Counted from the first letter of the stretch, positions 23,596-36,343 are shown. The stretch is DNA of 39,807 nucleotides from Saccoglossus kowalevskii (GCF_000003605.2 NW_003140828.1:7502-47308), one strand, 5' to 3'. Numbers and translations are program-made. The notes: generated by a model from the sequence alone, not told the origin.

Positions 23596-24985
23596 TTTGA
23601 GAAACTTTCAAACTTCTCGTTTGAACTCTTGAACTGTTAAATTGGCGATTTTCGGTTCGCTGTTATGCGAGTTATGCGTGAAATTGGATGTGAAAACTTT
23701 ACCATAAAGGTCATAATCTCAACATCCAGCTATAAAAAAGGGATTCAAGTTTAAAATCATATCATTTAATTTTTGCGGCTGACGTTGGTTGGACGTTTCA
23801 CGTTACATGTATACTGGTAATCTTGTAGTGAATGGAAAATCAGCAATTTTTGTTCAATTTCACTTGCTTCATCTAATGATTCTTATATTGCTATGACGAC
23901 AAGAGAACCAACAGAGCATGTAATCCACCTGAGTGTAAGGATGTATGTCCTTTGGGAAAGTAGCTACGTTGAGTACTAAATCCCATCCCTAGTTAGAAAC
24001 ATTCCATTCTGTACTGGGGATGGAAGCTCTAATTACATGTACAAGGGTTGCTATAATGTACTGCATTTAATGTACATTCATTTGTATGTTTTGTACATCC
24101 TTATGGTGACGTTCTCTTTTACAGATTGACTTCCCCATTTATTATTAAGTATGACCATCGTGTTTAAAATACCATTTGTAAATAATGCATTGTAAATCAT
24201 GAGGTTGCAGCTGGAGTCAACTAGTATATCACAAAATTAGGTGTTGCAGGCAAAGTAAGGAGCTGTGACTGATGGCATTTCTATATATAGAAAACATGGA
24301 GTCTCTCCACTGGCAATTCATTGTTTGTAATATGTCTGTGGGTATTTGGTTGTACAAGTAGCTAGAAAACAAAGGCAGAAAACCCAGATGCAACCATCTA
24401 GCCTATAGTGTTATAAACATCCTATGCAATAGAAGGAATAGTAAAAAAAAAGCACAATAGCAAAATTCATAGAGAAACATTAGTGCCACATATGCACTAC
24501 TGTATTAATCTATATCTAAGCTTTCAGATGATGTATAGAGTGTTAGAGTAGAATGATCAGTAACTTTAAAATAATGTCTGAATCACAGATAAATTTGTAA
24601 CACATTTTATCCATGGTGCTACCTTAAAGCACTCAAGATAATCATAATCAATTGCTAAAGTGTACTACTGACTATCAAAATTTGTTTTTCCATTTATAAT
24701 TGCCAAATGTGATAAGTTTTACACCAGGAATGTGTGACCAGCAGCACAGTCCATCACTCATGTCAGATTGTATATTAACACTATCTATTGGCATTATTGG
24801 CGATGTGACTGTTATTTGATAGTATACACATCATTAGACAAATAGGATATTAGCTGTAATGGTGTAAAGCTTGATTGTTTGAGTTTCAGAAGTAACCCCA
24901 AACATACATTCCCTCATTGAATTTGTTAAATTTCTACTGCCAGAACAAGGTAAAACTAAAAATGTGTTGAAATGATGATGTATAT
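23596..24985. other. AT-rich non-coding DNA
   Basis: No gene or array is visible. A slightly CpG-richer patch lies at 23640-23680. The rest is unremarkable. Confidence 0.55.
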
Positions 24986-25206
24986 TTTAGCTCATTTTAT
25001 TTTGAGAGTAATGGAGGGTCATAACAAACGAACTTGCCTTTATACAATGTAACTGATCTTCAAGGTCAAACAAAGCGTCAGTGACTGTTTATCATTCTAT
25101 CTAATCTCTGTCGACTTTGTGGAGCGGAGCTCATCATAGATGTATGATTAATTTTCCCTCATTGTTGCCTGTCATCCATGTCAACTTTTTACTTTTTTGA
25201 CTTCAA
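24986..25206 (+). mobile_element. AGCTC-type dispersed repeat, copy 2 (partial)
   Basis: Matches the copy at 16656: CTGTCGACTTTGTGGAGCGG then AGCTCATCAT, TTGCCTGTC, and the identical 20-base run at 25181-25200. A TTTTAGCTC that could be its left end lies at about 24988. It is separated from the rest by about 110 bp of unrelated sequence, so either the element was interrupted or this start is coincidental. Confidence 0.5.
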
Positions 25207-26118
<912 letters not shown>

Positions 26119-26456
26119 ACTATGTATTAATGAATGTGTGTCTGTGGACAAATTTGTGAACAGCTGGCTAAAATCAATTCAAATTTAGTACACAAGATCA
26201 GTAAAATTTCGGCTGCAATGCCAAACTAATTAATCAGCTGATAATTAACTGACAAGTTTAAGTGTTTATACCTGTTTTTTGTGAAAAATTAACTTCTCAT
26301 TAAAATGTTAACACTATACATGTTTGATATTATTAGCATAATACTATATCTAACAACTGTCTAATTTTAATCTGCACTAATAAATGGTTAATTTGCATAT
26401 TGATTACAAGTTATCTTATCAACTTTATTGCTATATGAAACTAGATAAAACTACAT
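26119..26456. other. AT-rich non-coding DNA with an octamer fragment
   Basis: No gene is visible. ATTTGCAT occurs at 26391-26398 within GGTTAATTTGCATATTGATT, resembling the units of the 38.5-39.4 kb array. It may be another small fragment of that family. Confidence 0.45.
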
Positions 26457-26560
26457 ATACAGTGAAACTGTGTATAGTGACCACTCAAATGATTTAAGTA
26501 AAATGGTCTTGGATTGCGGTTGGATTAATTTTGTATGGATCACCAATGTGACGTTGACAT
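26457..26560 (+). repeat. CAGTGAAAC/TATAGTGACC dispersed repeat fragment
   Basis: The text ATACAGTGAAACTGTGTATA, then GTGACCACTC, and later AAATGGTCTTGGATTGCGG, follows a pattern I know from many animal genomes: CAGT-GAAACC-TGTATAGTGACC followed by a TGGTC counterpart. Only a fragment is present and no inverted partner is clear. Confidence 0.4.
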
Positions 26561-27504
26561 AATATTTGTAAAGAAATAAATGAGAACGCATTTATTTGAG
26601 TTCATCTAAAGCCGCTGCCATCATCCCATGTTTCTGATGATGAATCCCTTGTGGATGCGGTGATAAGAACAACCTCATGTTCAACCAAACCATCAATGCG
26701 TATGATCTGCATAACAATTGTATGTAAGGCTTAAGTGGTTTGTCTTAGCCAGTAGGTTTCAATCCCCAATCTACTGGTACTTCATATATCCTACTATTAC
26801 CACATTCTTTATCTCAATATCTGATAATCAAGCTGAGTCTCTAAGTGCCATTACATCATTCACAAGAGGGAAATAGTGCGAACTGAATTACTCTACATAT
26901 ACACGCTCATAACACATTGGGGTTTCTGTTTGAAAATTCTTGTTTGTAAATTGTTGTGAATGAAGTCAATTTTTATTGATGGCTTACCAACACTGGTTAC
27001 CTGGACCCAATATATGTTTACCAGGGTTTGAAAAAAAAGTGTATAGGCATTGGCATTTATTGTTTAGGTCTATCTTTTATGTATTTATTAATTTCCCTGC
27101 AACTGAACAGTCATTGTCATCATTGTTGTCATTGTCGTTGTCGTTGTCATCTATGTCTTACTTGTTAAGGCATTCTTGAAGTGTTTGCAGTTTACACAGA
27201 GTTTCATATCTAATTTAAGGTTCGATTCCAAATTTGTGTTTGAGTAGTCCTTTTTATTCTGAGATTATACAATGTTGAATTGCCATGATGATATTATGAT
27301 TAGTAGATGCTTTACTCATCGCTGTCATGCTGCTTTAAAAATCTAAACTTGTTTCTGTGTTTGTCATACACTCCATCCAATAGTATGTACGGGAAACATA
27401 ATGCTGACAGAAAAGTCTTCTCATTTGGGACAAAAGCCAACAACCCACAGTAATAATATGAGGTTATTACGAAGATAATGAACAAATATGCACAAATACA
27501 GAGG
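26561..27504. other. AT-rich non-coding DNA
   Basis: No gene is supported. A cryptic TTGTCA/TTGTCG simple repeat lies at 27111-27150. A tRNA B-box-like GGTTCGATTCC at 27219-27229 lacks a matching T-stem and A box, so I do not call a tRNA. Confidence 0.5.
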
Positions 27505-27595
27505 TTGATGTGACCGCGTACTGTCTTAGTGCATACTTTGCAGTATCCTTATAATAACCTTAGTATTATACATCTTTTCCTCCCAGGAATACATG
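27505..27595 (+). repeat. Dispersed repeat fragment, paired with 4418-4505
   Basis: Shares ordered blocks with 4418-4505: GTACTGTCT, GCATACTTTGCAGTATCC, ATAATAACC and ATACATCTTTTCCT. The family is unknown. Confidence 0.5.
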
Positions 27596-29571
27596 ATGGC
27601 AATGCCGAAATCCTAAAGTTTGGAGTAGATTTAGCAAACTTTTTTGTGTGGTGTCCAGCCAAACCCTGGGGATAGCCATGTTTGTTTTTTAGTATTAAAG
27701 AATGCTGATGCGCATAATCATTCCACATTTAGAATTCACGTTTTCTAATATGGTAGGATGAAAATACCTAGTGAAATAGCACAAAATTATGGAACACTGT
27801 AACTTATGGCGTTACAGTGACAGATGTATAATAATAAATATCATGTCAGATAATTGAGCAATGCAATGATGTAACAGGCATCCAAATAACACATAATTGG
27901 CTTCTCTGTAATTCCTACAGGGATTCCCTAGCAATAACATGTGATGCAGAAAACTCATTTGCTCAATAGGCTTAATTACTAATCCGAATGACCAAAAATA
28001 AGTACATATTCCAATTTATGATTTGTTTCTTTTTTTTTCATTTAGTTGGCAGTAATGATTGGCAATAATAATCTCAAATTTCCCAGAAATAGAACTTTAG
28101 ATATACATTTTATAGTCATATCTTGATAGTGTAATAATTTACTCTGACTACTTGAGGCAATTGAACTTAAATCCATATTGGCATTGCCTTCTTCTCTCAG
28201 AGTTATGTTTGATCATATTGTTTGAGGGCATAGTATGATATGATATGATCAAAGATATGCCAGTCATGCACATTTTTTTTTAAATAGTTCAATCAAAAAA
28301 ATGTTTTGCTGGTTCATGCATAGAGCATCTAATTGATTCTAGCACTGGCTGTTGCCTTGGTGATAAAAAAATGGACATTATAGTTTATAAATTAGATTGC
28401 AGCAATTCAGGGAATTCATGTCGCTGGTTGAAATGACCACCCACACTATACTTTACTACCATGAGAGATGGAAACCAATATCTTGTCAATAATAGGATGG
28501 ACAGCAATATAAAATGACTAGTTTTCTAAGCTTGCTTTCACTATTTGATTATTTTATTTGAACACTATAATTTTGTAGTATTTTTCTTTTGCATGTCACA
28601 AGTTTCATCTTTAAAAACTGTTTTATTGTTGTGAGAATATGACTGTTAAATCATGTATATCATGTTTATAAAAAAGCTATTGCTGATGAAACATCTAGTA
28701 GCAGATTAGTTTTAGTGAGTTTTCTGAAAAAAAAAGGTAAAAAAGACTACAGGAAATGATGAGCAATCAGTAGTAGATAATAACATGCTCTAAAGCTGTC
28801 TATAAACCACTTGGTATAGTAACACTGAGTAGATTATATTCTGCTTGTTTTTGCAGCCTTGTGAAAAATAATTTAATTTTGTTTATTACATGAATCGTTT
28901 TCCGTTAGTGACAATACACTGGATTTAGATAATAGCCCACTTTACAATGATAGATAATTATTTTAGTATGTTCAGCAGTATCAAGCAACAAATATAATGT
29001 AATACACAAAGCTTTGGAATATTAATTGTTCAAACCTGCAGCTATTCCATGTGACGAGTCAAGATTATATTGATAGTGTAGATATTTACAATTGTGTCCA
29101 GTGTTTTCTATAGTTGTGTGGTACTTTAAAGCGTGGTAGTCGGGTCTCATATAAACAAAAATTGCGACTTTGACTGTTGCACAGATCAACGAGTACGAAC
29201 TGAGACGTTTCCAAGCTTTAATTAGATAATTTTCATGTTATTGGAAGGTATCAACTAAGTCACCGGCGGTAATCAGTGCAAGTCGTGCCCAGGTCAAATT
29301 TCATCCTTGTGATTTCCATTTGAAGAGCGCATTGGATTGTGGGTAAATCAACACAAATGTCCCACATGCGCAGCGCTTTAATCATCAAACAGTTTTTTAC
29401 AAATACAAACTTGTTGAACCATCAGGTGTAGTATTGTGTCGTGTCTGAAAATCACTAAAATTGTAACAATTTACATGTATTCATATTCTGAAAGCTTGTA
29501 CATGTATGTGAAAAAAAAAACTGATTGATATGTTTTGTAATATTGATTTCTTAGCAAACTATATGACAGAT
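27596..29571. other. AT-rich non-coding DNA
   Basis: No gene is supported over 2 kb. CpG becomes more frequent at 29130-29390, including ACATGCGCAGCGCTTTAAT (about 29363), which resembles half of an NRF1 site. I see no exon there. Confidence 0.5.
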
Positions 29572-29578
29572 ACTGTTG

Positions 29579-30089
29579 GGGGGGGGGCAAGGGTTATTTT
29601 CGTTCAACGTAATTGCACTATTTTTTTGTTCGTACAACTTAAATAGAAAAAATAAATTCCGTAATTCTGTGATCACAGGCTAGATGTACAACGCAATCAA
29701 TCAAAAAATTTTTTCGTACACTGTAAAAATGTGTCATTTTTCTCGGTACGTACAAGAATTTACATCCAAATAAAAAAATCTTAAAAAATAATCCAGGGAA
29801 ATTACATTTTAGAAACTTTAAAACGACTAGATGACACAATTCACTGTCAAGACGTAAAAGGCCATCTAACCGAATGAAGAGCATTACGAGGGTAACATGC
29901 GCATGCGTCTCTACACACGGCGCAACCTGAGTAGAGGCGGAGAATTTGAGTCCGAGAGCTCTTCGGACCATTCAATGTTCCATTTTTTAACACTGTAAAC
30001 TGTAAAAATGTCTTTTTTTCCTTGTAAATTGTAAAAAACCCTTTTTATTTCCCGTAAAACCGTACCAGCTACCCCCCTTGCCTCCCCTC
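29579..30089. mobile_element. 511-bp non-autonomous element with 7-bp flanking duplication
   Basis: The heptamer ACTGTTG occurs immediately left (29572-29578) and immediately right (30090-30096) of a segment with matching inverted termini. The left end is a run of nine G then CAAGGG. The right end is CCCCCCTTGCCTCCCCTC, the complement of GAGGGGAGGCAAGGGG. Inside are two related blocks containing CTGTAAAAATGT (about 29721 and 29999). There is a CpG-rich middle (29885-29970) with TGCGCATGCG and a near-palindrome around GAGCTC. A 110-codon reverse frame (29639-29971) matches no family I know. A duplication of 7-8 bp would suit a hAT-like element, but the superfamily is not established. Confidence 0.72.
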
Positions 30090-30096
30090 ACTGTTG

Positions 30097-30694
30097 TAAA
30101 CAAAAGGAAATCCATCACTACAGTACGTCCACTTGTGGCTGAGATTTCACAGTGATTTTACAAGATGGTTAACTAACATACATGTACATCCCATGGGCAA
30201 ACTCAAAATACGTTCATTGTCCATTTATTACATCAGGCTTGTGATTACATTTAAATACATCACAAAACATGAAAGCGATCTTGTGGAAACACGAAAACAC
30301 TATAGAGTTTAAGATATCATTGCATGTTGCACTATACAACTATTTATCAAATCAGCCTCGAAAAGTCAAAACATAACCTTGGTCAAACACTTTTATTGTT
30401 ATTGTTTGAAACAAGCTTGATGAGAAAGAGGAATTCACCTCTATTTGTTGAACTGCCATTTAGCATTTAAATTAAAACCTCATGCATTTTTTCCTGCAAG
30501 TTTTAATGGGATTTACTTTGAATGAAATTACCAACACTAGAAAATCTTTTAATCCAATACCACTGACATTTACAATTAATCAGCAAGGGATAAAAATACC
30601 ATGGAATAGTTAGACGGATTGGAATATGGATAATTGTGTTTCAATGTCACATGTCTGTCACGATTATCCGACTGTGATTCCACTTTCAGCTGTT
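30097..30694. other. AT-rich non-coding DNA
   Basis: No gene or repeat array is recognised between the 511-bp element and the next minisatellite. Confidence 0.55.
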
Positions 30695-31749
30695 AGTTCT
30701 GCTCACACCAGCCATTGACCCCATCTCACAGTCCTGCTCACACTAGCCATTGACCCCATCTCACAGTCCTGCTGAAACAGCATTTGGCTCCATCTTACAG
30801 TCCTACTCACACCAGTATTTAACTCCATCTCACAATCCTGTTCACACCAGCATTTGACTCCATCTCATGTACAGTCCTGCTCACACCAGCATTTGACTCC
30901 ATCTCACATACAGTCCTGCTCACATCAACATTTGACTCCATCTCACGTACAGTCCTGCTCACATCAACATTTGACTCCATCTCACATACAGTCCTGCTCA
31001 CACCAGCATTTGACTCCATCTAATAGTCCTGCTCACATCAACATTTGACTCCATCTCACAGTCCTACTCACACCAGCATTTGACTCCATCTAATAGTCCT
31101 GCTCACATCAACATTTGACTCCATCTCACATACAGTCCTACTCACACCAGCATTTAACTCCATCTCACAGTCCTACTCACACCAGCATTTGACTCCATCT
31201 AATACTCCTGCTCACATCAGCATTTGACTCCATCTCACATACAGTCCTACTCACACCAGCATTTAACTCCATCTCACAGTCCTACTCACACCAGCATTTG
31301 ACTCCATCTAATAGTCCTACTCACACCAGCATTTGACTCCATCTCGCAGTCCTGCTCACACCAGCATTTGACTCAATCTCACAGTCCTGCTCACACCAGC
31401 ATTTGACTCCATCTTACAGTCATACTCACACCAGCATTTGACTCCATCTCACAGTCATACTCACACCAGCATTTGACTCCATCTCATAGTCCTACTCACA
31501 CCAGCATTTGACTCCATTTCACAGTCATACTCACACCAGCATTTGACTCCATCTGATAGTCCTACTCACAGCAGCATTTGACTCCATCTCACAGTCATGC
31601 TGACACCAGCATTTGACTCCATCTCACAGTCCTGCTCACACCAGTATTTGACTCCATCTCACAGTCCTGCTCACATCAGCATTGGACTCTGTCTCATAGT
31701 CCTGCTCACACCGGCATTTGACTCCATCTCACAGTCCTGCTCACACCAA
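30695..31749. repeat. Minisatellite, 35/39-bp units, about 29 copies
   Basis: The basic 35-bp unit reads CAGTCCTGCTCACACCAGCA then TTTGACTCCATCTCA. A 39-bp form carries an extra CATA before CAGTCC and is frequent at 30860-31000, again at about 31130 and 31240. Variants TCCTAC/TCATAC, CACATCAACA/CACACCAGCA and CATCTAATAG mark subtypes. The left edge units (CAGCCATTGACCCC) are the most diverged. The 39-bp form keeps frame, giving a 13-residue repeat on one strand at 30819-31019; I do not regard it as coding. Confidence 0.96.
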
Positions 31750-32610
31750 CAAAATTAAAAAAACAAAACAAATATATGTACAATTGGTGCATACTAAACT
31801 CACACAAAAAATTTGTTTAGATATCGTGAATTTTTTCTCATATTTGTATGGATTTCTTGGAAGGAAGTGATTTTATTTTACATTCACATCACATTCCAAT
31901 TTGTAATGTTTTTGTGTGCTTGTTTTTTCAAAACATTCAAGTAGTATCAAACTAATTCCAAACCAACACAACAGTTTACAATAATGTCCACAATACTAAT
32001 AGAACTAATATTAAGATAGATGTATAGCAACCGCATCCACTAAATTGGCAGTTTGCCAGAATCAATAAATTAGTAAATTCATCACATGGTATTGACACCT
32101 ATATTATTTATGAATCATACAAATTTATTTACCCAAGTCTAATTATTAAATATTGTATTAATGATATAAGATGGATTTGACCTTATGCAGCTCAACAATC
32201 TTCCTTAACACTTGGCTATGCGTTGTCCGTCAAACATGCAGATTGTGAATTCAAATACCGCCCACACATATATGTATTATCTTGCTTCATTGAAAACTAG
32301 GTCAGACCATTACCTAACGGAAATAGAATTGTGTCTGCATAATTTGATTGGTTGTATTATGATTATGTTTCCATGCATGCTCCACCGATATCTAATTGTC
32401 AGATATTAGGGAGGCTTTAATTTATCAAATTTTATTAAATTTTGTTTTTAATAATCAAATTAAAATCAGCAATATTTGGGGTAGTTAATTTGGAGATCCA
32501 AATCTGAATAGGTTTTAACTTTGTCACTCATAAATACACTAATGTTTAGTTATTCTTTCTGATTGGACTGCATATAAGACTGTATACATTTATTTGTAAT
32601 AGTCCCTTCT
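31750..32610. other. AT-rich non-coding DNA
   Basis: No gene is supported. A 65-codon frame at 32212-32409 has no domain. The sequence is otherwise unique-looking and AT-rich. Confidence 0.55.
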
Positions 32611-32832
32611 CATGACTCCTAAGCGTCACACATCCTGGTACTTTTGTTGGTATGACAGCATCACAAACATAAACACTTGAAGCATTTTAATTTGTCTTTT
32701 TGTTCAGAACAATTTTACTCAAGTAGTTAAACCAAGTCTACGAAATTGTGCTTAATAATATGTATAAAATAATTTCATTTTTGATTTTCATACCAACAAA
32801 AGTTCCAGGATGAGTGACCTTTACGGGTCATG
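32611..32832. mobile_element. MITE-like family B, copy 2 (222 bp)
   Basis: The left end reads CATGACTCCTAAGCGTCACA, CATCCTGGTACTTTTGTTGG, TATG. The right end is CATACCAACAAAAGTTCCAG, GATGAGTGACCTTTACGGGT, CATG, its reverse complement with few mismatches over about 44 bp. The ends match copy 1 at 11971-12191 and the length differs by one base. There is no coding capacity. Confidence 0.88.
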
Positions 32833-33212
32833 AAAGTGACCTATTATCATGTTTAGCTTCTTATATTAAGATAATCCTGATTGCATTTGTGTCGATCATT
32901 GTAAGTACATTATAATATTGCTATAAATAAAGCAAAAACAAATCACACAACAGGCTGACGCATTTATTTAAGCTGCTTTAGTACTTATTATAAAAAATAA
33001 CAAAATTAAATAATAGCATTATAGTGTGTCTCGCGCAGTTGTGCGGTCTCACAGCAAAGTTGTTTTGTTTCATTCATAGTGTAATGTACTCCGTCATGAA
33101 AATTACATTTTTGCTTAATTCTATTGTTATATAATTAAATGGTTCACTGGTAAATTTCATAATTAGTTTACAAATCATAACAACTAATTTTCCATGCCAG
33201 TTATTGGTCAAA
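32833..33212. other. AT-rich non-coding DNA
   Basis: No gene or array. A small CpG-containing patch, CTCGCGCAGTTGTGCGGTCT, is at about 33031-33050. Confidence 0.55.
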
Positions 33213-34211
33213 ACTGTCACTGTCACTGAGGTCCTTAAAACGAGGAGTTAGAGGGACTTCTGAGGTCCTTAAAACAGGAAGTCTCAGTAACTGTCACTGA
33301 GGTCCTTAAGACAGGGAGTCACATGGACTGTCACTGAGGTCCTTAAGACATGGAGTCACATGGACTGTCACTGAGGTCCTTAGGACAGCGAGTCACAGGG
33401 ACTGTCCCTGAGGTCCTTAAGATGGAGTCACATGGACTGTCACTGAGGTCCTTAAGACAGGGAGTCACAGGAACTGTCACTGAGGTCCTTAAGATGGGGA
33501 GTCACATGGACTGTCACTGAGGTCCTTAAGACAGAGAGTCACAGGGACTGTCCCTGAGGTCCTTAAGATGGAGTCACATGAACTGTCACTGAGGTCCTTA
33601 AGACAGGGAGTCACGGGGACTGTCACTGAGGTCCTTAAGACATGGAGTCACATGGACTGTCACTGAGGTCCTTAAGATGGAGTCACATGGACTGTCACTG
33701 AGGTCCTTAAGACAGGGAGTCACGGGGACTGTCACTGAGGTCCTTAAGATGGAGTCGCATGGACTGTCACTGAGGCCCTTAAGACAGGGAGTCACTGGGA
33801 CTGTCACTGAGGTCCTTAAGACAGGGAGTCACGGGGATTGTCACTGAGGTCCTTAAGATGGAGTCACATGGACTGTCACTGAGGTCCTTAAGACAGGGAG
33901 TCACTGGGACTGTCACTGAGGTCCTTAAGACAGGGAGTCACGGGGATTGTCACTGAGGTCCTTAAGATGGAGTCACATGGACTGTCACTGAGGTCCTTAA
34001 GACGAAGTCACAGGGACTGTCACTGAGGTCCTTAAGACAGGGAGTCACTGGGACTGTCACTGAGGTCCTTAAGACATGGAGTCACATGGACTGTCACTGA
34101 GGTCCTTAAGATGGAGTCACATGGACTGTCACTGAGGTTCTTAAGACAGGGAGTCACAGGGACTGTCACTGAGAACCTTAAGACAGGGAGACACTGTCAC
34201 TGAGGTCCTTA
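33213..34211. repeat. Minisatellite, 37/35-bp units, about 27 copies
   Basis: The 37-bp unit reads GGACTGTCACTGAGGTCCTT then AAGACAGGGAGTCACAT. A 35-bp form replaces GACAGGGAG with GATGGAG. GAGGTCC spacings alternate 37 and 35 over much of the array (for example 33920, 33957, 33992), giving a 72-bp dimer. Since 72 is divisible by three, a 69-codon reverse frame stays open at 33598-33807; it is a by-product of the period. Edge units (33213-33300 and 34160-34211) are the most diverged. Confidence 0.96.
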
Positions 34212-34810
34212 CGATTTTAAATCACTCTGCCTTATTAAAATATTGTCATTATAAATCACTGAACATATTCTGGTCATTTGTGTGGGTTATTTTATGGTAG
34301 AAACCTACTCTTCATTTTTGAGAAATTTTGTCATAAATGGCATGACAATGTTCATTGGTTTATTATGTGGCAACATGAAACAGCATTTCTTGTGATACAG
34401 TGCTATATTTTAAGACTCATACATTTCAAGTGCATGAATACAAACAGAAATTATTTTTTCTATTGCACAAATTATAATTAATTATAATAATTTTGTGTTC
34501 ATTCATTAAATAGTGGTTTTGTTTTTTTTGAAGAAAATTGATACAGACAGATGTAACATTTAATTGTCATGACAAGATCTGTCATTGTCAGATTTAGTGA
34601 AAATTTCATGCATACACAGTGTTATTACTAATGCCATAAAATAACTCTGTGACATCCAAGTTATGCCAAAGATGGACATTAGTAAACTAAGTACTCTTGT
34701 TCTTCTCAAAAAATATATAATAAAAGTTCATTTGCATTATATTTAGTTAAATTAACATGATGCACATTGTTGTCAAACCTCATACATGTATGAATTCTGA
34801 ACCCTGTCAC
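34212..34810. other. AT-rich non-coding DNA
   Basis: No gene is supported. A 67-codon frame at 34278-34481 has no domain. Confidence 0.5.
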
Positions 34811-34950
34811 ATGGTGGCGCTATTGCTTGATTTTGCTTGCTTCAATGTATAGCTACTAGAGGCCAGTATTGGATCAACAGCACCAGCATTTACTAAAACT
34901 TGAGGGCAGTATTGTATCTGACATTTACTAGCACCAGAGGGCAGTATTGC
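34811..34950. promoter_or_regulatory. Cluster of CTCF-like motifs in a short tandem repeat
   Basis: Four related motifs lie within 140 bp: ATGGTGGCGCTATTGC (34811), CTACTAGAGGCCAGTATTGG (34853), ACTTGAGGGCAGTATTGT (34898) and GCACCAGAGGGCAGTATTGC (34931). The last three form a loose tandem of about 40-50 bp around AGAGGGCAGTATTG. The last copy is closest to the CTCF core (CCASYAGRGGGC). A further candidate, GGGCGCCCTCTATAGG, is at 35758. CTCF-type motifs are also common inside dispersed repeats, so the cluster may be purely a repeat. Confidence 0.4.
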
Positions 34951-35282
34951 ATCAGCCATAAGGTTTTTCATTCAAGAGGGAAGGAGTTCAACGGCTATTT
35001 TGCTATAGCTGGGAAAAAAATGATGCTTTTTCAGTCCATAAAAAATATCCTACTTCCTACTGATTCTACATGTGTGTGAAATACTGTTCATTTTCTGTGA
35101 ACTTCACCAATTTGAGAACAGGAACAGGATTTAAAACAAATTATTTATCATATAAAAAATCCCTTATCAGTGTTTTCACTTTTTTTGACAAACAAAAATG
35201 TCAACAAATTAGGTCAGTGACAATACAGGCTCTGTATATACGTCAGGACATTAGGAAACTAACATTCTAAAAAAAAAACACA

Positions 35283-35609
35283 TACTCATGGGCTGTGGTT
35301 TCTCCTACATGTAATTGGTATGATTTCATGGGGGATACATGCCCCAAATTCTATCACATCAAAAATACTTTACTTTCGAAATACAAACCAATCTATAAAA
35401 CATTCATTCATTTATTGCAAAGCACACATAAAAATATTATTAAATCTGTAGGAGAATTTATACACAATGCCTTCTTAGGTTAAAAAATGAAAAACATTAT
35501 ACATAATTTTATCGACAAATAATATTTTAATTTTATTTCATTGTTTTTGTTTTGTTTAGAAAATTGTGTATTTCTAAAGATGCAATAAAGTTATTGTTAT
35601 TATTATAGG
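35283..35609 (+). mobile_element. 3' end of a 5'-truncated LINE (CR1/jockey-like C-terminus)
   Basis: The frame 35295-35483 ends in a stretch with the pattern C-P-x-Y/F-x-x-I-R/K, then F-x-x-L-L-x-S and a final I-x-x-A-F before the stop. I associate this with the C-terminal tail after reverse transcriptase in CR1/jockey-type LINEs. Visible words are TCPKFYHIKNTL, FIHLLQS and GEFIHNAF. After the stop come about 100 bp of AT-rich 3' UTR, then ATGCAATAAAGTTATTGTTA and TTATTATAG, a typical LINE tail. Reverse transcriptase and endonuclease domains are absent, as expected of a 5'-truncated insertion. The assignment is from memory of the pattern. Confidence 0.5.
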
Positions 35610-36343
35610 GGAATATTTACTGATGATTCCAGTTTATTGTCGAGGGAGCCAGCAGGTGAATTTACCAGTAATGGTCTGCAAATCAATGTATTTCACCTGC
35701 ATTTGGCTCTGGAGAATGTCCTCTATATGCACATTGAAATATACAAGAATACAATTGGGCGCCCTCTATAGGCAGAATATTGCAATTGGTAGTTTACATA
35801 TGAATGCAAATTATGTCTGGCCTATATTTGTCTAAATTTTTAGTTTTCCAAATGAAGTGAAGGGAAAGTCATAATTGTGACAATATGTTTGTAAACAGTC
35901 ATCATCGTCATAAACTTTTCTCGTGGTCTGATGATAATAATATTCAGTAGATTACTATCAAACATATATACATGGTTGATCTAAAGATATAGTTGGTCTG
36001 TATGGATCTTGGAGTTGATCCTGGGTGTCCTTTAACTTTCTGTTCAATAACTTAAGTGAATTTAATAACAAATATGTGCTACAACTCCTCACTTGTTTTA
36101 CCATATTAAAGGGACACTGCTGGTATTAATTAGGAATGAACCATTCAGCGAAATAGGGAGGTATGAGCAGTTTTGATTTCTAGCATTTAACTAATCAGGT
36201 TGATTGGTAAATTTTGTTGAAGTTCATGATAAATAAATTAACATTAGTGTTGACTTTGTGAATATAAGGATGAGAATGTTCAACTTAAAATAACACCATG
36301 GATATTTTCTTAATTATACTTTACATGTACAGTGTATGTCTTT
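35610..36343. other. AT-rich non-coding DNA
   Basis: No gene is supported. Contains the CTCF-like GGGCGCCCTCTATAGG at 35758-35773. A 70-codon frame at 35623-35835 has no domain. Confidence 0.5.

Noticed and set aside
27170-27260. tRNA gene suggested by GGTTCGATTCC
   Set aside because: The bases around the loop do not form a five-pair T-stem and no A box or acceptor stem is found upstream.
29639-29971. 110-codon reverse open frame as a gene
   Set aside because: It lies entirely inside the bounded 511-bp insertion-like element and resembles no family I know. It is mentioned under that element only.
30819-31048. 13-residue repeat protein frames on both strands
   Set aside because: They arise from the 39-bp unit form and break where 35-bp units begin.
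33598-33807. Reverse frame with a 24-residue repeat
   Set aside because: It comes from the 72-bp dimer (37 + 35) of the minisatellite and is lost when the alternation stops.
30695-34211. CRISPR-like arrays
   Set aside because: Units are contiguous with no unique spacers, and the sequence is clearly animal. They are minisatellites.
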